Assembly: GCA_028280305.1 (NCBI GenBank)
Contig: JANQMC010000047.1
Coordinates: 1-61,005 of the forward strand
DNA length: 61,005 nucleotides
From: Pelagibius sp.
GTDB lineage: Bacteria; Pseudomonadota; Alphaproteobacteria; Kiloniellales; Kiloniellaceae
Reading direction: 5' to 3'
Below the pieces are notes generated by a model. It was given only the letters and a program-made list of their open reading frames with translations, was not told where the DNA came from and searched no databases. Both the position numbers and the translations under genes were made by a program. Of this stretch, positions 9,933 to 17,951 are shown in pieces; the first letter of the stretch is position 1, and each line of letters opens with the position of its first letter.

Positions 9933-11486
9933 ATGGACAAGAGGCTCGTTTTCACCCCGGTGGACGACACCGGTCACCATGTCCGTCACCTGAGTATCGA
10001 AGAGGAAACTACGTTGAGTCTTGAAGAAGAAACACTCGACCCCCAGAACTGGGACGAGATGCGTGAACTCGCCCACAGGATTGTCGACGACAGCATCGAC
10101 CATGTACGCGATGTGCGGCAGAGGCCGGTCTGGCAGCCGATGCCTGACCAGGTCAAGGCCACTTTCACCAAATCACTGCCGGACGATCCGACGCCGCTCG
10201 GCCAGATCTATGAAACGCTGGCCGAGAACATGCTTCCCTATCCCATGGGCAACATCCACCCGCGATTTTGGATGTGGTACATGGGATCAAGCAACTTCAC
10301 GGGCGCCCTGGGCGACTTTCTTGCGGCCGTTCTCGGCTCCAACCTGGGCGGCGGCAATCACGCGGCGGCACTCATCGATGACCAGGTTGTAAACTGGTGC
10401 AAGGAAATGATGGGCTTTCCGCAGAGCGCCAGCGGCACACTCGTCAGCGGCGGCTCGATGGCCAATCTGATAGGAGTGGCCGTCGCCCGGAATGTGATGG
10501 CAGGTTGCGATCTCAGAGAGCATGGCCTTCAGGCCCTGGACAAACCCCTGCGCTACTATGCTTCCGATCAGATGCACGGCTGTCACCAACTGGCGGTCGA
10601 GACCCTGGGCCTTGGCAATGCGGCACTGAAGCGCATTCCGACCGCGGCCGATCTGACACTTGACCTTGGGGCACTGGCAGACGCCATACGCGCCGACCGC
10701 GAAGCCGGCTTAAATCCCGCCTGCGTCATCGCAAACGCCGGTACCGTCAATACCGGCGCAATCGATGATCTTGAGGCGATCGCTGCGGTCTGCCGCCGCG
10801 AAGGGCTCTGGTTTCATGTGGACGGCTGCATCGGCGCCCTGCTCGCGATCGCACCCGGCAATAAAGGCCGCGTCGCGGGCATCGACAAGGCGGATTCAAT
10901 CGCACTCGACCCGCACAAGTGGTTGCACGCGCCCTTCGAAGTCGGCTGCGTTCTTGTCCGTGATGCCGCCAAGCATCTGAAAACCTTTACCCTGACACCG
11001 GAGTACCTGGAACAGAAAGAGCGGGGAGTCGCCTCGGGCACATGGCTTCACGACTATGGCCTTCAAACTTCTCGCGGATTCCGAGCTCTCAAGGTCTGGA
11101 TGGCTTTGCAGGAGCACGGCGCAACAAAGTTTGGCCGTCTTATCGATCAGAACATCGCCCAGGCTCAGTACCTGAGCGAGGGCATTGAAGAAAACGAGGC
11201 GTTGGAACTTGCGGTGCCGACCAACATCAACATTGTCTGCTTCCGCTACAATCCCGGCGGCTTGACGACCGAACAACTGACCGCCATTAACACGGAAATA
11301 ATGCTGCGATTACAGGAAAACGGTACTGCGGCGCTGTCGGACACAACGGTTCACGGCGCTCACTGTCTGAGGGTGGCGATCAACAACCATCGGACACAGC
11401 GGCGCGATCTCGATCTGTTGATAGAAGAAGTTACAGGACTTGGACAGATACTGATGATCGAAAGATCTGCGTCGCAAGCCGGTTGA
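9933..11486 (+). CDS. Group II pyridoxal-dependent decarboxylase
   Basis: PLP enzyme of the aromatic-L-amino-acid/glutamate decarboxylase family, about 517 residues. The cofactor lysine is K329 in SIALDPHKWLHAPFEVG, preceded by the conserved WFHVDGCIGALLAIAP segment; SGTLVSGGSMANLIG contacts the phosphate. The substrate amino acid is not predictable. The start is uncertain. The ATG at 9933 is the first reasonable one, but a TTG at 10014 has a much better ribosome-binding site (GAGGAAA) and gives MSLEEETLDPQNWDEMR, closer to where homologues begin. The stretch 9993-10037 encodes an imperfect repeat (SIEEETTL/SLEEETLD), suggesting a small duplication at the start. No known partner gene is adjacent. 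Confidence 0.88.
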   Translation: MDKRLVFTPVDDTGHHVRHLSIEEETTLSLEEETLDPQNWDEMRELAHRIVDDSIDHVRDVRQRPVWQPMPDQVKATFTKSLPDDPTPLGQIYETLAENMLPYPMGNIHPRFWMWYMGSSNFTGALGDFLAAVLGSNLGGGNHAAALIDDQVVNWCKEMMGFPQSASGTLVSGGSMANLIGVAVARNVMAGCDLREHGLQALDKPLRYYASDQMHGCHQLAVETLGLGNAALKRIPTAADLTLDLGALADAIRADREAGLNPACVIANAGTVNTGAIDDLEAIAAVCRREGLWFHVDGCIGALLAIAPGNKGRVAGIDKADSIALDPHKWLHAPFEVGCVLVRDAAKHLKTFTLTPEYLEQKERGVASGTWLHDYGLQTSRGFRALKVWMALQEHGATKFGRLIDQNIAQAQYLSEGIEENEALELAVPTNINIVCFRYNPGGLTTEQLTAINTEIMLRLQENGTAALSDTTVHGAHCLRVAINNHRTQRRDLDLLIEEVTGLGQILMIERSASQAG

Positions 11487-11547
11487 CCGCCGCTTGCGCC
11501 GCGCCCTCGGACACAGGGCCAATACAGATGAGGCCGTGTAATCCGCT

Positions 11548-12609
11548 CTAGCGCCGGGAGGCGCCGTGGAGATGGAGAATTGCCTCGGCCCGCGACTTGA
11601 CCCCCAACTTGCGGAACAGGTTGGACGCGTGATTGCGCACGGTACGTTCGGACAGCCCGAGCAGGCTGGCAATCTCCGGGTTCGACTTCGCCTCGCAAAT
11701 CAGGCCGACGACCTCGCGCTCGCGCCGCGAAAGACGAGTCAAAGCGACCTCGCTGCCGCCGGCAGCCGGAATCCGGTCCATGAAATCCAATACCGCCTCT
11801 TTAAAGCGTCGCCAGGCCGGTTCATCCTGCAGGATGATGTGGTTGCGCGAATGCAGTTCGACGAACTCCGCATCGGGCAGGCCGCTGGCCAGCAGGCGCC
11901 CCTCCTCGAAAGGGACCACCTCATCCATATTGGGATGCATCACCAGGACCGGCATGGCGACGCGGGCAAGCAGGGCACGCACGTCCACATCGGCACGCTC
12001 TTTCATGATCCGCTCCACCGTTGCGGCTGACATGGTGCGCAAGCAGAGATCGTTGTACCAGCCGATCTGTTCTTCACTGCCATTCGGGATGTAGCGCTTG
12101 GTGAGCAGTTCGCGAAAAACGGGGTTCTCAAGCTCCCAACCCAGGGCCACCAGATTGGAGATCGACTGATAGAACTGCGCGGCCTGTGGATCGCCGCGGG
12201 CCGCCCAGCCCTGAGCGTCGCCCGCATAGATGATGATACGCGAAACGCGCTCGGGATACCGGCTCGCGAAGGCAATTGCCGTCGAGGCCCCCTTCGATAT
12301 GCCCAGAAGGGTCATGGGGCCATCGATGCCGGCGGCATCGATTACCGCCTCGAGATCCTCGACCCAACGTTCGAAGGAAAGATCGTCCACCTTACGATCG
12401 GAAAGCCCACAGCCCCTTTCATCGTAACGCACAAAATGAAAGTGATCGCTGAAGAAGCGTAGCCAGTGCGACCAGACCGGGCTTTGTGGATCCATCTCCA
12501 GATGGGTCGGACAGTTGGCGGTTTTGACCATCGGCGGCCCCTCGCCGCTACTGGCCCAACCCAACGCTGTCCCGTCTTTCGATCGCGTGAACCGCACTCG
12601 CTGTGTCAC
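11548..12609 (-). CDS. Alpha/beta-hydrolase fused to LuxR-type HTH (copy 1)
   Basis: A 353-residue fusion. Residues 1-280 form an alpha/beta-hydrolase domain with the nucleophile elbow GISKG (S105), acid D229 in HPNMDEVVPF and histidine H257 in SRNHIIL, so the catalytic triad is intact. Residues about 290-350 are a LuxR/GerE helix-turn-helix (LSRREREVVGLICEAKSN, then LSERTVRNHASNLFRKLGV). The YDERGCGLSD block marks a hydrolase subfamily that is also found fused to other output domains such as adenylate cyclases. I infer a transcription factor that senses, and perhaps hydrolyses, a small ester or lactone. The gene is 198 bp from a close paralogue in the same orientation. There is no canonical autoinducer-binding domain and no receiver domain. 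Confidence 0.9.
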   Translation of the reverse strand: MTQRVRFTRSKDGTALGWASSGEGPPMVKTANCPTHLEMDPQSPVWSHWLRFFSDHFHFVRYDERGCGLSDRKVDDLSFERWVEDLEAVIDAAGIDGPMTLLGISKGASTAIAFASRYPERVSRIIIYAGDAQGWAARGDPQAAQFYQSISNLVALGWELENPVFRELLTKRYIPNGSEEQIGWYNDLCLRTMSAATVERIMKERADVDVRALLARVAMPVLVMHPNMDEVVPFEEGRLLASGLPDAEFVELHSRNHIILQDEPAWRRFKEAVLDFMDRIPAAGGSEVALTRLSRREREVVGLICEAKSNPEIASLLGLSERTVRNHASNLFRKLGVKSRAEAILHLHGASRR

Positions 12610-12632
12610 TGCTCAGCTCCTACCGGAAGAGT

Positions 12633-12647
12633 CGGAGTCCCACTCCG
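12633..12647. promoter_or_regulatory. Candidate operator upstream of hydrolase-LuxR copy 1
   Basis: A perfect inverted repeat CGGAGT-CCC-ACTCCG centred about 31 bp upstream of the start codon at 12609. A second one, GTGAG-N6-CTCAC, lies at 12679-12694. Short dyads like these fit binding sites of dimeric HTH regulators, possibly autoregulation, but this rests only on symmetry. Confidence 0.35.
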
Positions 12648-12807
12648 TCCTCTCACTCAGGCTAGCGGCAACTTAGCGGTGAGTTCTATCTCACGAATTG
12701 GCTGGCAAGAAAAGTGCCAATGGCGTAGGGCGCGCCTTATCGGGGTTAATCCGAGAGGGGTAGACCAAAGCAAATCACAGAGAAGTGATTGAGACAGCGC
12801 CTTGCTT

Positions 12808-13872
12808 TCAGCGGCGCTGCCCAGCGTGCAGGTAAAGGATCGCCTCGGCGCGGGACTTCACGCCCAGCTTCCTGAATATGTTGGAGGCGTGATTGCGCAC
12901 GGTACGCTCCGACAGTCCCAGCAGGCCGGCGATCTCCGGGTTGGACTTGGCTTCGCAGATCAGCGCCAGAATCTGCTGCTCACGCGGCGAAAGGTTCTCC
13001 ATGTCCGATGAGGCACCAAATCCGCCTGCCGACGTATCGCCCATGAAGTCCAGCACCGCTTCCTTCAAGCGCGTCCAGGCGGGTTCCTGCTTCAGGACAA
13101 TATGGTTTCGGGAATCCAGGCTGACAAACTCAGCGTCCGTCAGTCGGCTTGCAAGTTGCTGCCCCTGCGTAAAGGGCACCACCTCGTCACCAGCAGGGTG
13201 AAGCAGAAAAACCGGAGCAGTGACCCGGTCGAGCAAGGCAGTGATGTCGACATCGGCGCGGGCAGCCAGCAGCCGGGCCGCCATGTCCGCTGCCACGGTT
13301 TTGCGGCAGAGGTCATTGAACCAGTCGATCTGCTCATCACTGCCGGCCGGGATAAAACGCTTCGTGAAGAGTTCCCGAAAAACCGGATTCTCCAGCGCCC
13401 AGCCTTGCGATGTGATCTCGACAATTGCATCGTAGAACCTTGCGCCCTCGGCATCGCCGCGGGCCCGCCAACCCTGCGCATAACCGCCGTAGACGATAAT
13501 CCGCGATACTTTGTCAGGATGCTTGGCGGCGTAGGCCAAAGCTATGGCCGCCCCCTGCGACATGCCGAGCAAAGCGACCGGCTCATCGATGCCGGCGGCA
13601 TCGATCACGGCCTCAAGGTCCTCGACCCAGCGATCGAAGGACAAATCCTCGACATGGCGGTCGGTCAGGCCGCAGCCGCGCTCGTCAAAACGAACAAAAT
13701 GGAAATGATCAGCGAAGAACCGCACCCAATGAGACCAGACAGGGCTCTCCAGATCGTACTCCAGATGAGTCAGCCAGTTGGCGGCTTTAACCAGCGGCCG
13801 CCCCTTGCCGGCGCTGGCCCAGGCCAATGCCGTTCCATCCCGCGAGCGCGTGTATCTGATCTGCTGTTTCAA
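12808..13872 (-). CDS. Alpha/beta-hydrolase fused to LuxR-type HTH (copy 2)
   Basis: A 354-residue paralogue of the gene at 11548-12609; the two align without gaps through the hydrolase domain, with more than half of positions identical by eye. The triad sits at identical positions: S105 (GMSQG), D229 (HPAGDEVVPF) and H257 (SRNHIVL). The C-terminal LuxR HTH (LSPREQQILALICEAKSN; LSERTVRNHASNIFRKLGV) is nearly the same as in copy 1, so both may read related DNA sites while the pocket residues differ. It is divergent from a stand-alone hydrolase gene at 14031, and the shared intergenic region carries a dyad. This could be a duplicated receptor pair with diverging ligands. Confidence 0.9.
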   Translation of the reverse strand: MKQQIRYTRSRDGTALAWASAGKGRPLVKAANWLTHLEYDLESPVWSHWVRFFADHFHFVRFDERGCGLTDRHVEDLSFDRWVEDLEAVIDAAGIDEPVALLGMSQGAAIALAYAAKHPDKVSRIIVYGGYAQGWRARGDAEGARFYDAIVEITSQGWALENPVFRELFTKRFIPAGSDEQIDWFNDLCRKTVAADMAARLLAARADVDITALLDRVTAPVFLLHPAGDEVVPFTQGQQLASRLTDAEFVSLDSRNHIVLKQEPAWTRLKEAVLDFMGDTSAGGFGASSDMENLSPREQQILALICEAKSNPEIAGLLGLSERTVRNHASNIFRKLGVKSRAEAILYLHAGQRR

Positions 13873-13910
13873 TGATCCCCGCTCAAACGCCGCAGAATTC
13901 CGCCGTTCGG

Positions 13911-13964
13911 GACAACTGTCTCATAACAAAACCGCCGGAAAAAGCCGGAATCGGGACAGTTGCC
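13911..13964. promoter_or_regulatory. Paired GACA-N2-TGTC-like dyads in divergent promoter region
   Basis: GACAACTGTC at 13911-13920 and GACAGTTGCC at 13955-13964 share the inverted 8-mer CAACTGTC/GACAGTTG with a spacing near four helical turns. They lie between the divergent hydrolase-LuxR copy 2 and the stand-alone hydrolase. Their symmetry and position suggest operator half-sites for a dimeric regulator, plausibly one of the adjacent LuxR-HTH proteins; this is inference. Confidence 0.4.
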
Positions 13965-14030
13965 CGATTTCCCCCGGCCTGCCGCCGGGCAATATCAGAG
14001 CGGCCGCCGCCGTAACGAAAGCGCCTCTGA

Positions 14031-14924
14031 GTGACCATCCAAAGCGACAAGATTCCGTTCCTGCTGCCCGATAGCGACCCGACGCAGCCGGTTGTCGCGC
14101 TGCATTGCTCCGGCGCTGACGGCCGCCAATGGCGCGCCCTGTCCGAAGCGCTCGAGCCTCCCCTTCAACTGATCGCCCCGGCTTTCTACGGCGCCGCCGG
14201 CCACCGGGGCTGGAGCGGCGACCGCCCGTTCAGTCTGGCCGAGGAAGCACGCCCGATCCTCGAGTTGATCGACGCGATGGCGATACCCTTCCACATGGTC
14301 GGGCACTCCTATGGCGGCGGCGTCGCCCTGTACATCGCCTTGCAGCGGCCGCAGGCGGTGAGCAGCCTGACGCTCTACGAACCCTCGGCCTTTCATCTGC
14401 TGCGATTGGCCGGCGCTACCGAAGCCGAGACCTTCGCCGAGATCAAGGCCGTGGCCGACGCAACGGCCCGCGGCCTTGCCACTGGCGATTACCGCGGCGC
14501 CGCCGAAGCCTTTGTCGACTACTGGAGCGGGCCCGGCGCCTGGGCGACCCTGCGCCCCTCTTTGAGGAGCGGCCTGACCCAGTGGCTGCCAAAAGCACCG
14601 CTCGACTTTCATGCACTGATCGAGGAAACCACGCCGCTTGAAGCTTACCAGGCCTTGGAATTCCCGGTTTCCATCCTTCGCGGCAGCCTCGCGCCTGCGC
14701 CGACCGCCGCGGTGGCCCGCCTGCTGGCCGGCGCCCTGCCGAACTGCGAGACCAAAGTCTTCGCCAACGCCGGACACATGGGACCGATCAGCCATGCCGA
14801 GATCGTCAACCGCCACGTCGCAGACTTCTTGAGAACCAATCAAAAGCCGAAGGCATTTCTTCAACGAACTGCGGTTCCGAACGCGAGCCGCAGCAGTCTG
14901 TCTAATCGAGAACCCAAGAAATGA
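14031..14924 (+). CDS. Alpha/beta-hydrolase, stand-alone
   Basis: A 297-residue alpha/beta-hydrolase from a GTG start. Visible are the oxyanion-region HCSGADGRQW, the nucleophile elbow VGHSYGGG, and the catalytic histidine region NAGHMGPISH. No signal peptide is evident, so it is probably cytoplasmic. Substrate unknown; the family includes esterases, lactonases and C-C hydrolases. It ends 12 bp before the diiron protein gene and is divergent from hydrolase-LuxR copy 2. It therefore probably leads a small operon with the diiron gene and perhaps with cysK-grx. Confidence 0.82.
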   Translation: MTIQSDKIPFLLPDSDPTQPVVALHCSGADGRQWRALSEALEPPLQLIAPAFYGAAGHRGWSGDRPFSLAEEARPILELIDAMAIPFHMVGHSYGGGVALYIALQRPQAVSSLTLYEPSAFHLLRLAGATEAETFAEIKAVADATARGLATGDYRGAAEAFVDYWSGPGAWATLRPSLRSGLTQWLPKAPLDFHALIEETTPLEAYQALEFPVSILRGSLAPAPTAAVARLLAGALPNCETKVFANAGHMGPISHAEIVNRHVADFLRTNQKPKAFLQRTAVPNASRSSLSNREPKK

Positions 14925-14936
14925 GGGCATACAACC

Positions 14937-15875
14937 ATGCAAACCCAGATCCCCGATTCCGACACGGCGCGATTTGCCCGCTGCATCGAGATTTCAAAGC
15001 GTGTCCGCTGGGACATCGACGAAGACGTTATCCGCGGTAGAACATTCGATATGACGCAGACATTCCTCCCAAGAGGACTGTCGAAGGTCGACGACCTGAC
15101 CTTTCTGTTGGACGGCGAGAAGCGGTTCTTCAGCCAAGTCCAAGGCCGTACCTACGCCAACATCTTCGGTCTGGTCGAGCGCTTTATCGTGGCTAAGATC
15201 CAGGAGGTGAGCCTGGACTATACACTGAGCGACCAAACCGCCCTTGAAGCCTTGGTTCGTTTCAGTGATGAAGAACTGAAGCATCAGGATCTGTTTCGCC
15301 GCATTGACGCCCTGGCGGCAAAGCAGATGCCTGCGGGCTACAGGCAGGCCGGCGATCCGGACGCCATAGCCAAAGCAGTTCTCGGCATGGACAGCTGGGC
15401 TGTACTGGTGCTGACACTGCATATCGAACTCTTCACCCAGTTGCACTACCGCGAAAGTCTCGAGCCGGACGAGACCCTCTCACCGCTGTTCAAGGACATC
15501 TTCCTGTTTCACTGGAAGGAAGAGAGTCAGCACGCCGTCATGGACGAGATCGAATTGCGCCGCCTCGACGCCACCATGACAGCCGAACAAAGGAACAAGG
15601 CGGTCGACGACTTTATCGCTCTTGTCGGCGCGGTCGACGGCCTGCTGCAGGATCAAACGGCCGAGGATACCCGCTATTTCCTGGAAGTCTGCGGCCGCCG
15701 CTTCAGCGATTCCGAGCAGCAGGCTGTCTACGATGGCTTTCTGAAAGCCTATCGCTGGCAATACATCCTGTCCGGTGCGCAGCACCGCTCTTTCCAACGC
15801 ATCCTCGGAGATTTGATCGACGAATCCCAGGCCCAGCGTGTCAACGATGCCCTGCGGCCCTTGATGGCAACCTAG
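14937..15875 (+). CDS. AurF-like diiron oxygenase
   Basis: A 312-residue all-helical protein with a complete set of putative iron ligands: E81, E113 and H116 (E-x31-ExxH), then E164 with H192, E196 and H199 (H-x3-E-x2-H). The extra histidine, giving seven ligands, is the hallmark of the AurF/CmlI arylamine N-oxygenase group and separates it from ferritins and ribonucleotide reductases. Members oxidise amines to nitro compounds or cleave and hydroxylate small molecules; the substrate here is unknown. It follows the hydrolase gene by 12 bp and precedes the CysK-glutaredoxin fusion by 87 bp. Divergence from named N-oxygenases is high, so the reaction is inferred only at family level. Confidence 0.72.
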   Translation: MQTQIPDSDTARFARCIEISKRVRWDIDEDVIRGRTFDMTQTFLPRGLSKVDDLTFLLDGEKRFFSQVQGRTYANIFGLVERFIVAKIQEVSLDYTLSDQTALEALVRFSDEELKHQDLFRRIDALAAKQMPAGYRQAGDPDAIAKAVLGMDSWAVLVLTLHIELFTQLHYRESLEPDETLSPLFKDIFLFHWKEESQHAVMDEIELRRLDATMTAEQRNKAVDDFIALVGAVDGLLQDQTAEDTRYFLEVCGRRFSDSEQQAVYDGFLKAYRWQYILSGAQHRSFQRILGDLIDESQAQRVNDALRPLMAT

Positions 15876-15962
15876 CAAAACCATCAGCCGGCGGAGGCCT
15901 GTGGTGCGAGCATGCTGCAAACACCTCGCGGCGCTGCCTCTGACTACCTGGAGTAATAGGAC

Positions 15963-17504
15963 ATGGTACACAGATACGAGAGCATTCTGGACACGATCGG
16001 CAACACGCCGATTGTCCGAATCAAGAAGCTTGCCCCCGCCGGCATCAAGCTTTACGCGAAGCTGGAGGCCTTCAACCCCATGGGGTCGGTGAAAGACCGA
16101 CTTGCCCTGGCCGTTATCGAGGATGCGGAACGCCGCGGCCTGCTGTCGCCCGGGCAAACCGTCATCGAGGCAACCAGCGGCAATACCGGCATCGGCCTGG
16201 CCATGGTCTGCGCCCGCAAAGGCTATCCTCTGGTCGTCACCATGGCGGAAAACTTCAGCGTCGAGCGGCGCAAGCTACTGCGTTTCCTGGGCGCCAAGGT
16301 GGTTCTGACACCGGCGGCCGAAAAGGGCAGCGGTATGCTGGCAAAAGCGGCCGAACTCGCCGAAAAACACGGTTGGTTCCTCTGCAGGCAGTTCGACAAC
16401 GAAGCCAATGCGGAGATGCATTCGCGTACGACAGCCAGGGAAATTCTCGACGACTTCGCCGACAGTCCGCTCGACTACTGGGTAACCGGCTGCGGAACCG
16501 GCGGCACCTTGAAGGGGGTCGCCCGAGTCCTGGCGGCGGAAAGCCCGAACACCCAGGTTGTCGCCTGCGAACCGGACAATGCCCAGATCCTCGGCAGCGG
16601 CATCGGCCAGGAACGCAATGCCGACGGCAGCTACAGCAGCAGCCACCCGAACTTCCGCCCGCACCTTATGCAGGGCTGGAGCCCGGACTTCATACCCGGC
16701 CTGACCGAGCAGGCGCTGGCGGCAAAACTGGTCCACCGCATCGTTCCGGTGAGCGGCAACGAAGCCTTGCGTCTGTCACGCGCCCTGGCGCAGCAGGAGG
16801 GTATCTTCACTGGAATCAGCGGCGGCGCCACGCTTGCGGGCGCCCTTGAAGTCGGCCGGACTGCCCCTAAAGGCAGCAGCATCCTCTGCATGCTGCCGGA
16901 TACCGGCGAGCGTTACCTCAGCACCGTACTCTTTGAGGACACACACGCCGACATGAACGAGACGGAAATCGATATATCCCTCTCCACGCCCTCCGCGCGC
17001 TTTGATCTGCCGACTGCGCCAACCCCCGTCAACCGTTCGGACAAAACCGCAGAGAGCCGGGGCGACAGCGACGAAGAGGCAATCGGCTACCTCACGAAGA
17101 TAATCGCAGACCCGGCAAAGCCCGTGGTGATGTTCGCCCTAGAATGGTGCGAATTCTGCTGGTCGGTGCGCCGCTTCTTTGCCCAACTGCGCATTCCTTA
17201 CCATTCGGTCGACCTCGACTCCGTCGATTTTCAGAAAGACGATCTGGGCGGGCGCCTTCGTCGCGCGCTTACCGCCCGCACCGGCTCCCCAACCATACCG
17301 CAGATCTTTATCGGTGAGACCTTCATCGGCGGATGCAGCGAGCTTTTCGAGGCTTTCAAGAGCGGACAGCTCGCGTCTTATCTCACCGACCAGGGGATCT
17401 CTTTCAAAGACCAGTCGGAGATTGATCCCGACTCTTTCACGCCGCGCTGGGTACAGCCGAGAAAGATCATCAGTCAAAGATCAAAACCGACCGCTCTTTG
17501 GTAA
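15963..17504 (+). CDS. Cysteine synthase fused to C-terminal glutaredoxin domain
   Basis: A 513-residue fusion. Residues 1-330 are an O-acetylserine sulfhydrylase/cystathionine beta-synthase-type PLP domain, with cofactor lysine K44 in NPMGSVKDR, the substrate loop TSGNTG at 71-76 and the phosphate loop TGCGTGGTLKG. A linker of about 45 residues rich in Ser/Thr/Pro/Asp follows. Residues about 380-485 are a glutaredoxin, with dithiol active site C396-E-F-C399, cis-proline P456 in TIPQIFIGE and the glutathione-binding GGCSE. The tail (RWVQPRKIISQRS) is basic. CysK is normally about 310-330 residues, so the fusion is unusual. It could couple sulfide or thiol delivery to the synthase, or protect the product from mixed disulfides. 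No cysE is nearby. Confidence 0.92.
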   Translation: MVHRYESILDTIGNTPIVRIKKLAPAGIKLYAKLEAFNPMGSVKDRLALAVIEDAERRGLLSPGQTVIEATSGNTGIGLAMVCARKGYPLVVTMAENFSVERRKLLRFLGAKVVLTPAAEKGSGMLAKAAELAEKHGWFLCRQFDNEANAEMHSRTTAREILDDFADSPLDYWVTGCGTGGTLKGVARVLAAESPNTQVVACEPDNAQILGSGIGQERNADGSYSSSHPNFRPHLMQGWSPDFIPGLTEQALAAKLVHRIVPVSGNEALRLSRALAQQEGIFTGISGGATLAGALEVGRTAPKGSSILCMLPDTGERYLSTVLFEDTHADMNETEIDISLSTPSARFDLPTAPTPVNRSDKTAESRGDSDEEAIGYLTKIIADPAKPVVMFALEWCEFCWSVRRFFAQLRIPYHSVDLDSVDFQKDDLGGRLRRALTARTGSPTIPQIFIGETFIGGCSELFEAFKSGQLASYLTDQGISFKDQSEIDPDSFTPRWVQPRKIISQRSKPTALW

Positions 17505-17528
17505 GGAAGACACCGCGTCAGGCGGCTG

Positions 17529-17870
17529 TCAGGCGCGTGGACCTTCATCCATGCGATAGAAGATGAAGCCGCTGTTGCTGTCGTCGATGTCGTCATCGAG
17601 CAGCGCAACCTCTTCGACGGCGATGGTGCCGGTTTCGGCAAAGTAGGCCTTGAGGCTTGGGCGCGAGAGAATCTCTGCTTCGAGATCGAACAGCGCTGAC
17701 TGCTCCGCAGTCGCCTGATCGACGGCTGTTGCGGTACGCACGACATAGAATCCGACGCGCTCGGGCTCTCCCTCACCACCATCGGTAACAAAATTTTCGC
17801 CCCGCAGGATCACCGCAAACCGCAACACTGCGGCCGGGCGGGCGTGGCGAGTCTCAACAATCTCAGGCAT
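17529..17870 (-). CDS. Hypothetical protein
   Basis: A protein of about 113 residues from the ATG at 17870; a TTG eleven codons upstream (17903) is also possible, and neither has a strong ribosome-binding site. It is acidic and soluble, without a signal peptide, membrane helix or cysteine motif. The middle (GFYVVRTATAVDQATAEQSA) and the C-terminal FIFYRMDEG suggest a small alpha/beta fold, but I do not recognise the family. It is convergent with cysK-grx (24 bp apart) and divergent from the VOC gene. Confidence 0.6.
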   Translation of the reverse strand: MPEIVETRHARPAAVLRFAVILRGENFVTDGGEGEPERVGFYVVRTATAVDQATAEQSALFDLEAEILSRPSLKAYFAETGTIAVEEVALLDDDIDDSNSGFIFYRMDEGPRA

Positions 17871-17951
17871 CTGGCTCAAACAACTGTTTTCCACATCGAC
17901 CAACAGTGATTTGATCCAAACCGGGTTAAAGCTTCGATAAGGGGGATCGGT

